DNA of 64,000 nt from Rhodobacteraceae bacterium HLUCCO07 (GTDB lineage: Bacteria > Pseudomonadota > Alphaproteobacteria > Rhodobacterales > Rhodobacteraceae): assembly GCA_001314705.1 (NCBI GenBank), contig LJSU01000014.1:17769-81768 (forward strand), in the 5' to 3' direction. This document shows positions 52,972-63,949 of this stretch, piece after piece. Made by a program: the position numbers and the translations under genes. How positions within the stretch are numbered: position 1 is the stretch's first letter; each line of letters starts with the position of its first letter. The notes beneath the pieces were generated by a model. It searched no databases and was not told where the DNA came from. It worked only from the letters and a program-made list of their open reading frames with translations.

Positions 52972-53550
52972 TCACTGTCCTGGGTCGTATTCCAATCCGC
53001 CGATCGGGCGGACCGTGCTTGTCTGCGGTCCGATCGCGCTTTCCTCGGTCTGCACGACCATTTCAACCGGGTCACCCTGTGCAAGATCGGCAAAGTCGCC
53101 ATCCACGACACTGTTTTCATGGAAATAGATCAACCGGTTGTCGGTCGCAATGATCTGGCCATAGCCCTGGTCGTGACGGATCTCGACAATCTTGCCCTGC
53201 AATGGGCCGTCGTGATGCTTGACGTCACCCTGCATTTTGCGCGCGGCGCTTTTCAACTCCTGCTGCATCGCATCGAAAGCGTCCCGGATCGCGACATTCA
53301 AATGCGCGCGCTCGGGCTTGTCATCCTGATGACGCCGCACGACCGGTTCCTGACCCGGCACGCGTACCTCGATCGTGACCCCGCAGAGATTTCCCGATTT
53401 CTGGCTCTGATGCGGGGCACGGACATAGACATGGCAACTGGTGATGCCATCATGGAATTTCTCGAGCCGTGCAGCCTTTTCCGAGATCAGCGCCTTGATC
53501 TCATCCGTCGGTTCGACATGCTTGAACGCGATTTCGATAGGTGTCTGCAT
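52972..53550 (-). CDS. Ribosome hibernation factor fused to a cold-shock domain
   Basis: Protein of 192 residues. The first 100 resemble the HPF/RaiA ribosome-binding fold (FKHVEPTDEIKALISEKAARLEKF). The end, about 125-190, is a cold-shock-like nucleic-acid-binding domain (GKIVEIRHDQGYGQIIATDN, then FHENSVV). HPF proteins silence ribosomes in stationary phase or energy shortage. The start at 53550 (MQTPIEI) has GAGGGA upstream. An FNR/DNR-type box lies 76 bases upstream, and the LigD genes follow on the same strand. No symbol is given because of the unusual C-terminal domain. Confidence 0.85.
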   Translation of the reverse strand: MQTPIEIAFKHVEPTDEIKALISEKAARLEKFHDGITSCHVYVRAPHQSQKSGNLCGVTIEVRVPGQEPVVRRHQDDKPERAHLNVAIRDAFDAMQQELKSAARKMQGDVKHHDGPLQGKIVEIRHDQGYGQIIATDNRLIYFHENSVVDGDFADLAQGDPVEMVVQTEESAIGPQTSTVRPIGGLEYDPGQ

Positions 53551-53625
53551 TGATCGACTTCCCTCGTTTCCTGGCACCTGCCATTGGTCCGCAGGATGGA
53601 TGCCACTTCTCGATCCGGATACGCC

Positions 53626-53639
53626 TTAACCTGCGTCAA
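53626..53639. promoter_or_regulatory. FNR/DNR-type box between hpf and the host-attachment gene
   Basis: TTAAC-CTGC-GTCAA, an imperfect palindrome of the TTnAY-N4-RTnAA class bound by FNR, DNR or NnrR proteins. For the plus strand, TTTAAT/TAATAC at 53657-53664 would be a -10 box, placing the box near -40 of a start at about 53672, as in class II activation. It may also serve hpf on the minus strand. Confidence 0.6.
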
Positions 53640-53836
53640 GGTGTGGTGATCAATTGTTTAATACGGTTGGCATGCTGGGTAGTGTTTTTTCCTGCCGTAA
53701 GAATGCCGTACCGAACTTGAGCTCTAACGGCTCCGGAAGAGAAGATGTCGAAGCCGCCTGGGGCCGGCAAGGCGCATCGCACAGATGCGGGACGGGGAGT
53801 TGAGACGACAGGCCAACCTTTGCAAGGGAGACACCG

Positions 53837-54310
53837 ATGAAACTCGAATATGGCACCTGGGTGGTTGTGGCCGATGGCGAGAAGTATCTTTTGCTGCGGA
53901 ACATCGGCGATCAGAAGTTCATGCATCTGGAAGTCCTCGATCACGAAACCAGCACCAACGCGCCGGCACGCGAGCTTGCAAGTGATCGCGCAGGACGCCA
54001 GCAAGACACCAAGCGCAAGGTAGGTGGTGGGGTCGCATCCTGGGGAAAAAGCGCAATGCAGGAAACCGACTGGCACCGTGTCGCCGAAGAGCGCTTTGCG
54101 GAAGACGTTGCCGAAAAACTATTGGAATGGAGATCGGCGGGGCGGTTTCGTCATCTGCTCCTGATTGCGGATCCGCGCTCGCTCGGTGCGATGCGCAATG
54201 CCTATGACGACCGCTTCGCTTCGGCTATCGTGGCAGAGATCGACAAGGACCTGACGAACCTCCCGCTTGACAAGATCGAGGCGTCGATCAAGGCGTGGGA
54301 CGCCAGCTAA
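53837..54310 (+). CDS. Host attachment protein family (AtsA-like)
   Basis: Protein of 157 residues matching the family named for attachment to host cells (PF10116). Typical stretches are GTWVVVADGEKYLLLRN and RFRHLLLIADPRSLGAMRNA near 115-135, ending with a helical region. The true role is unclear: in other bacteria members appear in stress and low-oxygen loci. GGGAGA precedes the start. An FNR/DNR-type box at 53626 and a -10 element fit its promoter, in line with anaerobic or low-energy expression. Confidence 0.8.
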   Translation: MKLEYGTWVVVADGEKYLLLRNIGDQKFMHLEVLDHETSTNAPARELASDRAGRQQDTKRKVGGGVASWGKSAMQETDWHRVAEERFAEDVAEKLLEWRSAGRFRHLLLIADPRSLGAMRNAYDDRFASAIVAEIDKDLTNLPLDKIEASIKAWDAS

Positions 54311-54690
54311 CGATGTAACACACCACAGGCCACGTGACCGGCCAGCAATACAAAAACCGATCTCTTGGCGCAATCCCAAGCGGGATTGATCCAAAGCAAG
54401 GCAATCCCCGGATCAGCCTCCTATAGCTGAGCAAATCCGCAGGTCGCGGTCTCGCGCACTGGTTGCCCGTGACCTCAGTTGCGGCGTATTTGAATGATGG
54501 GGCTGGAAGATCCGCCGCGATCTTCGCGCGCTGCGAAGAGCGATCGAAGAACAGCCAGAAGCCGTGCGGCATTCAATCGTATCGGTGTTCCACGGCATTC
54601 ACGTCCGTACGACTCCGTGGTGAAGAGGTCCACGAGCGGTGAGCGCCGCAGGCGCACCAGCCCGACCGCGCACCCGGCACACTGTTCGGC
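54311..54690. other. 380-base gap without a supported gene
   Basis: It lies between the convergent host-attachment gene and arcC. A perfect 7-bp hairpin (TCTTCGC, loop GCGCT, GCGAAGA) is at 54521-54539. Open frames here have no recognisable family and shadow-like composition. A terminator for either gene was not clear. Confidence 0.5.
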
Positions 54691-55602
54691 TCAGGATGCC
54701 GCGATGCGGGTGCCCGAGCGGCCCTCGATGATCGCCAGAGCATCGCTCAGCTTGCCGATGCCGGTCCAACGCTGGCCGCCGCGCGCGAATTGCGCCCCCG
54801 CCGTCACCTTCGGCGCCATGGAGCCTGCGGGCAAGTCCAGCGCCGTGGCCTCCTGCGGGGTCAGCCGCGCGATACGCTCGGCCGCGTCGGTGCCGAAGCC
54901 TTTATAAACGCCATCTACATCCGTGAGCAGCAGCAGCGCGTCAGCCCCCAGTGCTTTGGCGAGCAGAGCGCTTGTTGCATCCTTGTCGATCACTGCCTCG
55001 ACACCTGTGAGGGTCCCGTCCGGTTTCTCGATTACCGGGATGCCACCACCGCCCGCGCAGATCACGATCGTGCCGTGCAGCAACAGCAGTCGGATCACCT
55101 TGAGATCCGGGATCTCGACAGGCGCAGGCGAGGGCACGACGCGGCGCCATTTCTCGCCATCCTGTGCGATCGACCATGCGTGCCGTTCTGCCACGCGCCT
55201 TGCTTCGTCGTGCTCGTAGACGGGCCCCACGAATTTCGTCGGACTGTCAAAGTTCGGGTCGTCCGGATCAACGCGCACCTGTGTCAGCAGCGAGGCCACC
55301 GTGCGATCGTGGTTCAGGGCATTTTCCAGCTCCTGCTCGATGAGATAGCCGATCATGCCCTCGGTCTCGGCTCCCATCATGTCGAGCGGATAGGTCTCAT
55401 CTGGCTTGTAGGCCATGCCCTGCAGCGCCAGCAGCCCGACCTGCGGACCGTTGCCGTGGGTGATCACCAGATCATGCCCGGCGCGTGCCACCTCGGCCAG
55501 CGCACGGGCGGCTGTGCGGGCATTGTCGCGCTGGTTCTCGGCTGTCAGGCTCTGATCCCGGCGGAGCAGCGCATTGCCGCCCAGGGCGATCACGACCAGC
55601 AT
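54691..55602 (-). CDS. arcC: Carbamate kinase
   Basis: Last enzyme of the arginine deiminase pathway, which makes ATP from carbamoyl phosphate. The 303 residues show IALGGNALLRR at the N terminus, THGNGPQVGLLALQ, and AGGGGIPV. The start at 55602 lies 5 bases after the arcB stop, with GGGGGG inside the end of arcB as the ribosome site. It ends the operon antiporter-arcA-arcB-arcC. Residues for ATP binding (DVDGVYKGF) are intact. Confidence 0.96.
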   Translation of the reverse strand: MLVVIALGGNALLRRDQSLTAENQRDNARTAARALAEVARAGHDLVITHGNGPQVGLLALQGMAYKPDETYPLDMMGAETEGMIGYLIEQELENALNHDRTVASLLTQVRVDPDDPNFDSPTKFVGPVYEHDEARRVAERHAWSIAQDGEKWRRVVPSPAPVEIPDLKVIRLLLLHGTIVICAGGGGIPVIEKPDGTLTGVEAVIDKDATSALLAKALGADALLLLTDVDGVYKGFGTDAAERIARLTPQEATALDLPAGSMAPKVTAGAQFARGGQRWTGIGKLSDALAIIEGRSGTRIAAS

Positions 55603-55606
55603 GGCC

Positions 55607-56608
55607 CTAGCCCCCCAATGTGGCGACAAGCACCGCCTTGATCGTATGCAGCCGGTTCTCGGCCTGATCGAAGACGATGGAGGCCGCACTTTCGAAAACC
55701 TCGTCAGTCACTTCCATTGCGGAAATGCCGAATTCAGTTTCGATCTGTGCGCCCATCTCGGTCTCGGCGTTGTGGAAGGCGGGCAGACAATGCATGAATC
55801 GGGTGCGGGGGTTGCCGGTGTTTGCCATCACATCCGCCGTCACCTGATAGGGCCTCAGCAACGCGATCCGCTCGGCCCATTTTTCCTTGGGCTCGCCCAT
55901 CGACACCCAGACATCGGTATAGAGGAAATCTGCCCCCAGCGTCGCCTCGGCCACGTCCTCGGAGATCAGCACCTGCGCGCCGGTCTCCTGCGCGATGTTG
56001 CGCGCCTCGGTCTCTATGGCCTTGTCGGGCCAGCAGGCACGCGGCGCGCAGAGGCGCACATCCATGCCCATCTTGGCCCCGCCGATCAGCAGGCTGTCGC
56101 CCATGTTGTTGGCGGCGTCGCCCATGAAGGTGAATGCAATCTCGCGCCATGGCTTCTGCGCATGTTCCTGCATCGTCAGGAAATCGGCCAGGATCTGCGT
56201 CGGATGGAACTCGTCCGTCAGGCCGTTCCAGACCGGCACACCAGCGTATTCAGCCAGTTCCTCGACCACGTTCTGGCCAAAGCCGCGATACTCGATCCCG
56301 TCGAACATGCGGCCCAGCACGCGGGCGGTGTCCTTCACCGTCTCCTTGCGCCCGATATGCGAACCCGAGGGGCCGAGATATGTGACATTCGCCCCCTGAT
56401 CATGGGCCGCCACCTCAAAGCCCGCGCGGGTGCGGGTGCTGTCCTTTTCGAAGATCAGCGCTATTTCCTTGCCCCTGAGCAATTCGCGCTCGGTGCCGGC
56501 GTATTTCGCGGCCTTGAGGTCCGCTGAAAGCTTCAGCAGAAACGCGATCTCGGCGGGTGTAAAATCCCGCAGGGTCAGGAAATGGCGGTTCTTGAGATTG
56601 TAGGCCAT
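55607..56608 (-). CDS. arcB: Ornithine carbamoyltransferase, catabolic
   Basis: Converts citrulline and phosphate to ornithine and carbamoyl phosphate in the arginine deiminase pathway. At 333 residues it has the catabolic-type length. The carbamoyl-phosphate loop STRTR is near residue 57, with [11 protein letters not shown] and the ornithine-side HCLPAFHN. It lies 10 bases after arcA and 5 before arcC. The operon setting argues for the catabolic rather than biosynthetic (argF) role. Confidence 0.95.
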   Translation of the reverse strand: MAYNLKNRHFLTLRDFTPAEIAFLLKLSADLKAAKYAGTERELLRGKEIALIFEKDSTRTRAGFEVAAHDQGANVTYLGPSGSHIGRKETVKDTARVLGRMFDGIEYRGFGQNVVEELAEYAGVPVWNGLTDEFHPTQILADFLTMQEHAQKPWREIAFTFMGDAANNMGDSLLIGGAKMGMDVRLCAPRACWPDKAIETEARNIAQETGAQVLISEDVAEATLGADFLYTDVWVSMGEPKEKWAERIALLRPYQVTADVMANTGNPRTRFMHCLPAFHNAETEMGAQIETEFGISAMEVTDEVFESAASIVFDQAENRLHTIKAVLVATLGG

Positions 56609-56617
56609 GGGATGCTC

Positions 56618-57847
56618 CTATGCGGGGTCACGGATCGTCGGGCAACTCATGCAGCGCCCCCCGCCGCGGCCGCGCCCAAGTTCGGCGCCCGGCACCTCAA
56701 GCACCTCGATGCCCTCGGTGCGCAGTGCGGCATTGGTGTCGTCATTGCGATCATAGCCGACAACGACACCGGGTCGCAGCGCCAGTACGTTGTTGCCATC
56801 GTTCCACTGCTCGCGCGATGCCTCGAACGTGTCCGCGCCGCCGGTCGGCACGACGGTGAGCTTCTTCAGGCCCATCGCCTTGGCCAGAACGTCGAATAGC
56901 GGCCGGTCGATGCGGCGGATATCAAGCGGCGCGCGCCCCTCGCCGGGGTGCAGGTCGTAGACCGTCATTTCGGCGGCGACCTCGGTAAAGCTGGTCACCA
57001 CCTCGCCGCCGCAAAAGGTGAAGACCGTATCGAGATGCATCGCGGCGCGCGATTTTGGAAGCTGGCAGGCCAGAACGCGGGTCGCACGGCCCTGATCGAA
57101 AAGCGCCTCGGCCAGAAGACCCACGGCCTGTGGCGAGGTTCGCTCACCCATGCCGATCAGGACCAATCCATCGCCCACCGGCATCACGTCACCGCCTTCC
57201 AGCGTGGCACGGCCGAAATCGTGCGTGGGATCGCCCCAGAGCACTTCGGCCCGGCCCGCGAATTTGGGGTGGAACCGGTAGATCGCAGCGGTCAGCAGCG
57301 TCTCGGGCCGCCGCGCCTGCCAATACATCGGATTGAGGGTGACGCCCGAATAGATCCAGGCGCTGTTGTCGCGGGAGAAAAGCGTGTTGGGCAGCGGCGG
57401 CAGCACGAAGCCGAGTCGCCCGAGATACGATCCGAACATGCCTGCCGGCTCGAACGGCAGATCGTCCACAGTCAGCCCGCCCATAAGGTATTCGGCAAGC
57501 TCCGGTCCCTGCAATTCGTCCATCCAGGCGCGCAGATCGTCGTTCATGCCGACTCCGATTTCCTGCGGCGTGACCCGGTGGTCGAGCACCCAGCCACGCG
57601 CTTCCGGAATGTCCAGCACCTCGCCCAGCAGCAGTCCGGTATCGAGCACCTCGACACCCTCGCCACGCATCAGGTCGGCAAAGACGTCATGATCTTTCTG
57701 CGCCTGCTTGACCCAGAACACATCGTCGAACAGAAGATGCTCGCAGTTTTCCGGTGTCAAACGCCGATGCGCGCGACCGGGTTTGCAGACGATCACCTGG
57801 CGCAGTCGGCCGGTTTCCGAATGCACGCCAAGTTCCATATCGCTCAT
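56618..57847 (-). CDS. arcA: Arginine deiminase
   Basis: Hydrolyses arginine to citrulline and ammonia. The 409 residues contain the catalytic Cys in the C-terminal [11 protein letters not shown] block, [10 protein letters not shown] and [11 protein letters not shown]. It begins inside the stop of the upstream antiporter gene (four-base overlap). Expected to be expressed under oxygen limitation through the FNR/DNR-type box at 59366. Confidence 0.97.
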   Translation of the reverse strand: MSDMELGVHSETGRLRQVIVCKPGRAHRRLTPENCEHLLFDDVFWVKQAQKDHDVFADLMRGEGVEVLDTGLLLGEVLDIPEARGWVLDHRVTPQEIGVGMNDDLRAWMDELQGPELAEYLMGGLTVDDLPFEPAGMFGSYLGRLGFVLPPLPNTLFSRDNSAWIYSGVTLNPMYWQARRPETLLTAAIYRFHPKFAGRAEVLWGDPTHDFGRATLEGGDVMPVGDGLVLIGMGERTSPQAVGLLAEALFDQGRATRVLACQLPKSRAAMHLDTVFTFCGGEVVTSFTEVAAEMTVYDLHPGEGRAPLDIRRIDRPLFDVLAKAMGLKKLTVVPTGGADTFEASREQWNDGNNVLALRPGVVVGYDRNDDTNAALRTEGIEVLEVPGAELGRGRGGGRCMSCPTIRDPA

Positions 57848-59304
57848 GCCGCACCTCCCATTGCGGCACCAACCGCCAATGCACCCATGATGAACACCGT
57901 CAGGATTACCAGCAGCGGCCAGATGAAGACGATCCAGCGGTCATAGGGCACCCGCCCGATGGCCAGCCCGCCGATCACCACCGCGAATGTCGGGTTGATC
58001 AGATTCACCAGCCCGCTGGCCGATTGATAGGCGGTCACCACAAGATCGCGCCCGACCCCGGCGAAATCGGCCAGCGGAGCCAGGATGGGCATGGACAGAA
58101 CCGCAAGGCCCGAGGAGGACGGCACGAAAAAGCTCATCGCGACCTCGATGCCGAACATCGCCGAGATGAAGGCGACGCTGGAGAGATCGCCCAGCGTCTC
58201 CGCCGCCGCGTGCAGGATCGTGTCGACGATCAGACCCTGTTCCATGACCACGACGATCCCGCGCGCCAGCCCGATGACCAGCGCCACGCCCAGAAGATCG
58301 CGCGCGCCATCGACGAAGGCACCGGTCAGGCCCTTTTCGCCCAGTCGACCTATGATGCCGATCACGATGGCCGAGCCGAGAAACAACGCCCCCATGCGTG
58401 CCATCCACCAGTCCTGCGTCGCCACACCCCAGATCATCGCGCCGAACGTGGCGGCAAAGATGATCAGGATGATCTTTTGGGTGCCGCTCAGGGTGTCGTC
58501 CTCGTCCGCGGTGTCGCCATCTTTCAGGAAATGCTGCTCATGCGCCGACCATTGCCGCGCCACCGCAGAACGGCCGCGCTCCTCCTTGACACGGTGCGCA
58601 TAACGCATGACATAGGCGATACAGATCGCCAGACCGCCCAAGAGAATGACGAAGCGCAGCACGATCCCGTCGGTAAATGGGATCGAGGCCGCGTCAGAGG
58701 CGATGATCGTCGCAAAGGGATTGATGGTGGAGCCCAGCACACCGATGCCTGCACCAATCAGGATGATTGCCACCCCCGTGACCGCATCATAACCAGCGCG
58801 CAACACCACCGGTAGCAGGATCGCATAGAAGGCCAGCGTTTCCTCGGCCATTCCATAACTCGTGCCGCCAGCCGCGAACAGCGTCATAAGGATCGGGATC
58901 ATCCAGATCTCGCGGCCCTCCATGGCCCGCATCGACTGCCTGATCCCGGTATTGATCGAACCGGTCGCGTTCACCACCCCCAGAAATCCGCCCAGCATCA
59001 GCACGAAGAGCGCGACGTCGATGGCATTGGCGGCGTAGCTGTCGGGATCATAGAACCCGCCGATGGGCGCAAGTAGCACGTCGATCAGGTTCTGCGGATT
59101 GCTCTCGACCGTCTGGTAGGTGTCGGGCACGGCGACCTCGCGGCCCACCTCCTCGTTCATCTCGCGGTCATATTGCCCGGCAGGGATGATCCAGGTTAGC
59201 GCAGCGACCAGAACGATCAGCGCAAAAAGGATCGTGTAGGCGGTCGGAAAGCGCGATTGCAGGTCGGCCTCCGGATCCTGGGGCGTTTCGGAAGAGTCGG
59301 ACAT
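57844..59304 (-). CDS. YfcC/DcuC-family antiporter, likely arginine-ornithine exchanger
   Basis: Membrane protein of 486 residues with about 12 helices, of the YfcC family (C4-dicarboxylate/arginine-ornithine antiporter superfamily). First gene of the arginine deiminase operon, where an arginine/ornithine exchanger (ArcD function) is expected. Features seen: [47 protein letters not shown] and the C-terminal [20 protein letters not shown]. The exchange activity is inferred from the context. The promoter region holds the FNR/DNR-type box at 59366-59379. Confidence 0.85.
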   Translation of the reverse strand: MSDSSETPQDPEADLQSRFPTAYTILFALIVLVAALTWIIPAGQYDREMNEEVGREVAVPDTYQTVESNPQNLIDVLLAPIGGFYDPDSYAANAIDVALFVLMLGGFLGVVNATGSINTGIRQSMRAMEGREIWMIPILMTLFAAGGTSYGMAEETLAFYAILLPVVLRAGYDAVTGVAIILIGAGIGVLGSTINPFATIIASDAASIPFTDGIVLRFVILLGGLAICIAYVMRYAHRVKEERGRSAVARQWSAHEQHFLKDGDTADEDDTLSGTQKIILIIFAATFGAMIWGVATQDWWMARMGALFLGSAIVIGIIGRLGEKGLTGAFVDGARDLLGVALVIGLARGIVVVMEQGLIVDTILHAAAETLGDLSSVAFISAMFGIEVAMSFFVPSSSGLAVLSMPILAPLADFAGVGRDLVVTAYQSASGLVNLINPTFAVVIGGLAIGRVPYDRWIVFIWPLLVILTVFIMGALAVGAAMGGAA

Positions 59305-59365
59305 GATCGCTCCTGCATGCTTTCAAAAACGTCTGGAAACCTTAGGAGCATAGGGCCGTTCGACA

Positions 59366-59379
59366 TTAACCTGCGTTAA
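59366..59379 (-). promoter_or_regulatory. FNR/DNR-type box upstream of the arginine deiminase operon
   Basis: TTAAC-CTGC-GTTAA, a perfect palindrome. On the minus strand it is centred about 41 bases upstream of a possible start near 59331, with a weak -10 (TAAGGT at 59344-59339). This suits class II activation by an FNR/DNR-type factor of the antiporter-arcABC operon. Confidence 0.6.
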
Positions 59380-61263
<1,884 letters not shown>

Positions 61264-61267
<4 letters not shown>

Positions 61268-61551
61268 CCCGCGATCCCGAGGACGAGTCCAGGACCATTA
61301 TTCGCAAGGTCGCCCGCATGCAGGAGGCCCGAAAGCGCCGCAAGCAAAGCGCATGGCGCGGGCTGGGCATGTTTGGCCTCGTCGGATGGGCCGTTGCCGT
61401 GCCGATCATCGCCGGAATCGCCCTGGGCCGCTGGATCGACGCACGCTGGCCGGGCGAGACCTCATGGACATTGGCGCTGCTTCTTGCGGGGGCCTTTCTC
61501 GGCGCGCTCAACGCGTGGTTCTGGGTGCAACGGCAGGGGCGCGATGATTGA
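61264..61551 (+). CDS. atpQ: N-ATPase accessory membrane protein AtpQ (AtpI/AtpZ-like)
   Basis: Small membrane protein of 95 residues with a basic N terminus and two helices (GLVGWAVAVPIIAGIALGRW and LALLLAGAFLGALNAWFWV). It corresponds to the AtpQ/URF1 position of N-ATPase operons and is related to AtpI-type proteins that help assemble c-rings or serve ion entry. It overlaps atpC by four bases and the antiporter gene by eight. Confidence 0.85.
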
Positions 61552-62767
61552 CACCGGCGCGCACCATGCCGCGATGCTCTTGCTTATGGGGCTGGTAACC
61601 CTGCTGGCAGTGCCAATGCGCGCGGTGTTTGCCCGCGTCTCCATGCCGAGCATGATCGGCTTCATATTGCTCGGTGTGGCCTTGTCGATCGGCTCCACCA
61701 CGACCGGGTTCGCGAACGACACTCTGAACGAGCAGGTGCCGTTCCTCGCCAAGATCGGCATCGTTGTGCTGTTGTTTCGGATCGGACTGGAGAGCGATCT
61801 GGGCAAGTTGCGCCGGCAAATCGGACGCGCGGCGCTGATCTGGTTGCCAAACATGGTGCTCGGGGGGACCGCCGCATTTGCGCTTGTGGTGTTGTGGCCG
61901 GGGCTGGGGCTGATCCCCGCTCTCTTTACGGGGATTGCCGCGAGCGCGACGAGTATCGGCGTCTCTGCCGGGATCTGGGAGGGGGCAGGCGCACTCGACA
62001 GCGACACCGGTGCCCTGCTGCTGGATGCGGCGGAACTGGACGATGTCTCGGCCGTGGTGCTGCTCAGCGTGTTGTTCGCTGTGGGGCCCCTGCTGAAACA
62101 GCCTGAAGGGGCCGCGATCCTTGCGCCGGCACTGAAAGCTGGGGCGATACAGCTGATGCTGACGGCCCTGTTCAGCGTCGCCTGTTACCTTTTTTCGCGC
62201 TGGCTGGAAAAACCGCTTTCGGACGGTTTTGCAAAATTGTCACCAACAGACGGGCCGATTGTTCTTGCGACCGGCGCGGCCTTCGTGATCGCCTCCATGG
62301 CCGAGTTCATGGGGCTTTCGATGGCCATTGGCGCACTCTTCGCGGGGCTGGCTTTCAGCCGCGACCCGGCGGAGCGAAGCATCGACGAGGCGTTCGGCAC
62401 TCTGCTCACTGTGTTCGGACCATTCTTTTTCGTCGCCATAGGGCTTTCGGTAGATATCAGCGTGCCGGTTGAGGGCATGGGACTTGCAGCTGCCCTTGCC
62501 GGTATGGCCTTGATTGGCAAGCTCCTGGGCGCGGGTCTGCCTGCGGCGGCCATGTGTGGGTGGCGGCAGGGCGCGCTGATCGGGTTCAGCATGGTGCCGC
62601 GCGCCGAGATTTTTCTGCTGGTCATGCTCTTCGGATTGACGCTTGGTCCATGGGCTGTGCCGCAAGTCCTTTACAACGCCGCTGTCCTGGCAAGTATCGT
62701 AACCTGCATCATCGGTCCGGCCATTGTCGGGATGATGCTGCGCCCGGTAGCCGGGAACGCGACATGA
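61544..62767 (+). CDS. CPA2-family monovalent cation:proton antiporter inside the N-ATPase operon
   Basis: Membrane protein of 407 residues with about 12 helices, of the CPA2 (KefB/NapA-like, Na_H_Exchanger) family. Visible: MRAVFARVSMPSMIGFILLG, LFRIGLESDLGKLRRQ, the Asp-rich LLLDAAELDDVSAVVLLSVL in the ion-binding region and FMVPRAEIFLLV-type C-terminal helix. It has no C-terminal TrkA_N domain. It starts within atpQ (8-base overlap) and overlaps atpR by four bases, so it is a true member of the operon. Na+ or K+ exchange is likely, consistent with a Na+-pumping ATPase. Confidence 0.88.
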   Translation: MIDTGAHHAAMLLLMGLVTLLAVPMRAVFARVSMPSMIGFILLGVALSIGSTTTGFANDTLNEQVPFLAKIGIVVLLFRIGLESDLGKLRRQIGRAALIWLPNMVLGGTAAFALVVLWPGLGLIPALFTGIAASATSIGVSAGIWEGAGALDSDTGALLLDAAELDDVSAVVLLSVLFAVGPLLKQPEGAAILAPALKAGAIQLMLTALFSVACYLFSRWLEKPLSDGFAKLSPTDGPIVLATGAAFVIASMAEFMGLSMAIGALFAGLAFSRDPAERSIDEAFGTLLTVFGPFFFVAIGLSVDISVPVEGMGLAAALAGMALIGKLLGAGLPAAAMCGWRQGALIGFSMVPRAEIFLLVMLFGLTLGPWAVPQVLYNAAVLASIVTCIIGPAIVGMMLRPVAGNAT

Positions 62768-63048
62768 CGGCGGGCCTCGCGATACTGGCCGGGGGCGTAT
62801 TCGGTCTGCTCTACATGGGCGTGCTATGGGGCGCGGTGCGTATCCTGACCGCGGGTCTGAGCGTTTGGCTCTTCGCGGCCATGGGGTTGTTCCGCGCGGG
62901 TTTGCTTGCAGGCGCGCTATGGCTGGCCGTTCGGAGCGGTGCAACAGCCATCGACATTGCGTTTGCCTTGCTGGGGTTCTTCGCCATCCGGCTGCTTGCC
63001 ACGCGCTTTGTGAAACCTGCAAATCCGGAGCGCGTGCCATGGAAATAA
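62764..63048 (+). CDS. atpR: N-ATPase subunit AtpR
   Basis: Small membrane protein of 94 residues with three hydrophobic stretches (LAILAGGVFGLLYMGVLWGA, WLFAAMGLFRAGLLAGALWL and IAFALLGFFAIRLLATRF). It matches in size and position the AtpR component unique to N-ATPase operons, between atpQ and atpB. The conserved Arg in helix 2 (FRAG) may interact with the c-ring carboxylates, as proposed for the family. It overlaps atpB by 10 bases. Confidence 0.85.
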   Translation: MTAGLAILAGGVFGLLYMGVLWGAVRILTAGLSVWLFAAMGLFRAGLLAGALWLAVRSGATAIDIAFALLGFFAIRLLATRFVKPANPERVPWK

Positions 63049-63761
63049 GCCCCGACGCCTGGGTTCTCTACGAATGGCGGGGATTGAGGCTCAATGCCAC
63101 CATCGTGTTCACCTGGGCGGTCATGGCGCTGCTGGTGCTGGTGTCGTGGATCATCACCGCGCGGCTCAGCGAGGGCGAGACCGTGTCGCGCTGGCAGGTC
63201 ATGCTGGAGGTCGTGGTCACCACCATCCGCGACCAGATCGACGAGGTCGGCGCATCGGACCCCGCGCGGTACCTGCCATTCATAGGCACGCTGTTCCTGT
63301 TCATCGCAACCGCCAACCTGCTCACCGTCCTGCCGGGATACCAGCCACCGACAGGGTCGCTCTCGACCACTGCGGCGCTGGCGATATGCGTGCTTATCGC
63401 TGTGCCGCTCTTTTCGATCGCCCGGCGCGGGCTGCGCGGCTATCTGAAATCCTATCTTCAGCCGAGCCCGTTCATGCTGCCCTTCAATCTCATCGGCGAG
63501 CTGTCGCGCACAATTGCGCTGGCGGTCCGGCTTTATGGCAACGTCATGAGCGGCACGGTGATCGTCGGTATCCTGATCAGCGTGGCGCCCTTCTTCTTTC
63601 CGATCCTCATGCAATTGCTCGGGCTGCTTACCGGCCTGATTCAGGCCTATATCTTTGCCATTCTGGCGATGGTCTACATTGCGTCTGCAAGCCGGGCCCA
63701 ACGCACGGATGATTCTGCCCCTGATGCCGAACACCCCCGAACATCGCGAGAAGGAGATTGA
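63039..63761 (+). CDS. atpB: N-ATPase subunit a (AtpB)
   Basis: Membrane subunit of 240 residues that forms the ion path with the c-ring. The essential Arg is in TIALAVRLYGNVMSG near residue 167, and PPTGSLSTTAALAI resembles the helix 3-4 motif of a subunits. About five or six helices are present. It starts at 63039, inside atpR, and lies two bases before atpE. Confidence 0.92.
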   Translation: MEISPDAWVLYEWRGLRLNATIVFTWAVMALLVLVSWIITARLSEGETVSRWQVMLEVVVTTIRDQIDEVGASDPARYLPFIGTLFLFIATANLLTVLPGYQPPTGSLSTTAALAICVLIAVPLFSIARRGLRGYLKSYLQPSPFMLPFNLIGELSRTIALAVRLYGNVMSGTVIVGILISVAPFFFPILMQLLGLLTGLIQAYIFAILAMVYIASASRAQRTDDSAPDAEHPRTSREGD

Positions 63762-63763
63762 CC

Positions 63764-63949
63764 ATGGACCCTGCAACAATGATCGCCACGATCTCGATCA
63801 TCACCGCTGGCCTGACCATTGCCGTAGGCTCGATCGGGCCTGCACTGGCCGAGGGACGGGCAGCTGCGCAGGCCCTGCAGGCGCTGGCGCAACAACCCGA
63901 TGTGTCAATGTGCATTCAAAAGTGGCCCAGTGTGATCATCCAAAAATGA
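63764..63949 (+). pseudogene. atpE: N-ATPase subunit c (AtpE), truncated by an insertion sequence
   Basis: Normal c-subunit sequence begins MDPATMIATISIITAGLTIA and continues through helix 1 and the polar loop (EGRAAAQALQALAQQPD, residues 30-46). At about 63901-63903 the sequence changes to that of a mobile element, and the frame runs on for 15 foreign residues to a stop at 63949. Helix 2 with the conserved ion-binding carboxylate region is missing here. ALAEG in helix 1 keeps the extra carboxylate typical of N-ATPase c subunits. Unless the element is excised or a second copy exists, the N-ATPase is broken. Confidence 0.88.

Noticed and set aside
54380..54400. TTGATCCAAAG as a possible fourth FNR-type half-site downstream of the host-attachment gene.
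   Set aside because: No matching second half at the required spacing, and it lies between convergent gene ends.
54494..54907. Plus-strand frame of 137 codons before and over arcC.
   Set aside because: Overlaps arcC in antisense, lacks a ribosome site and family features.
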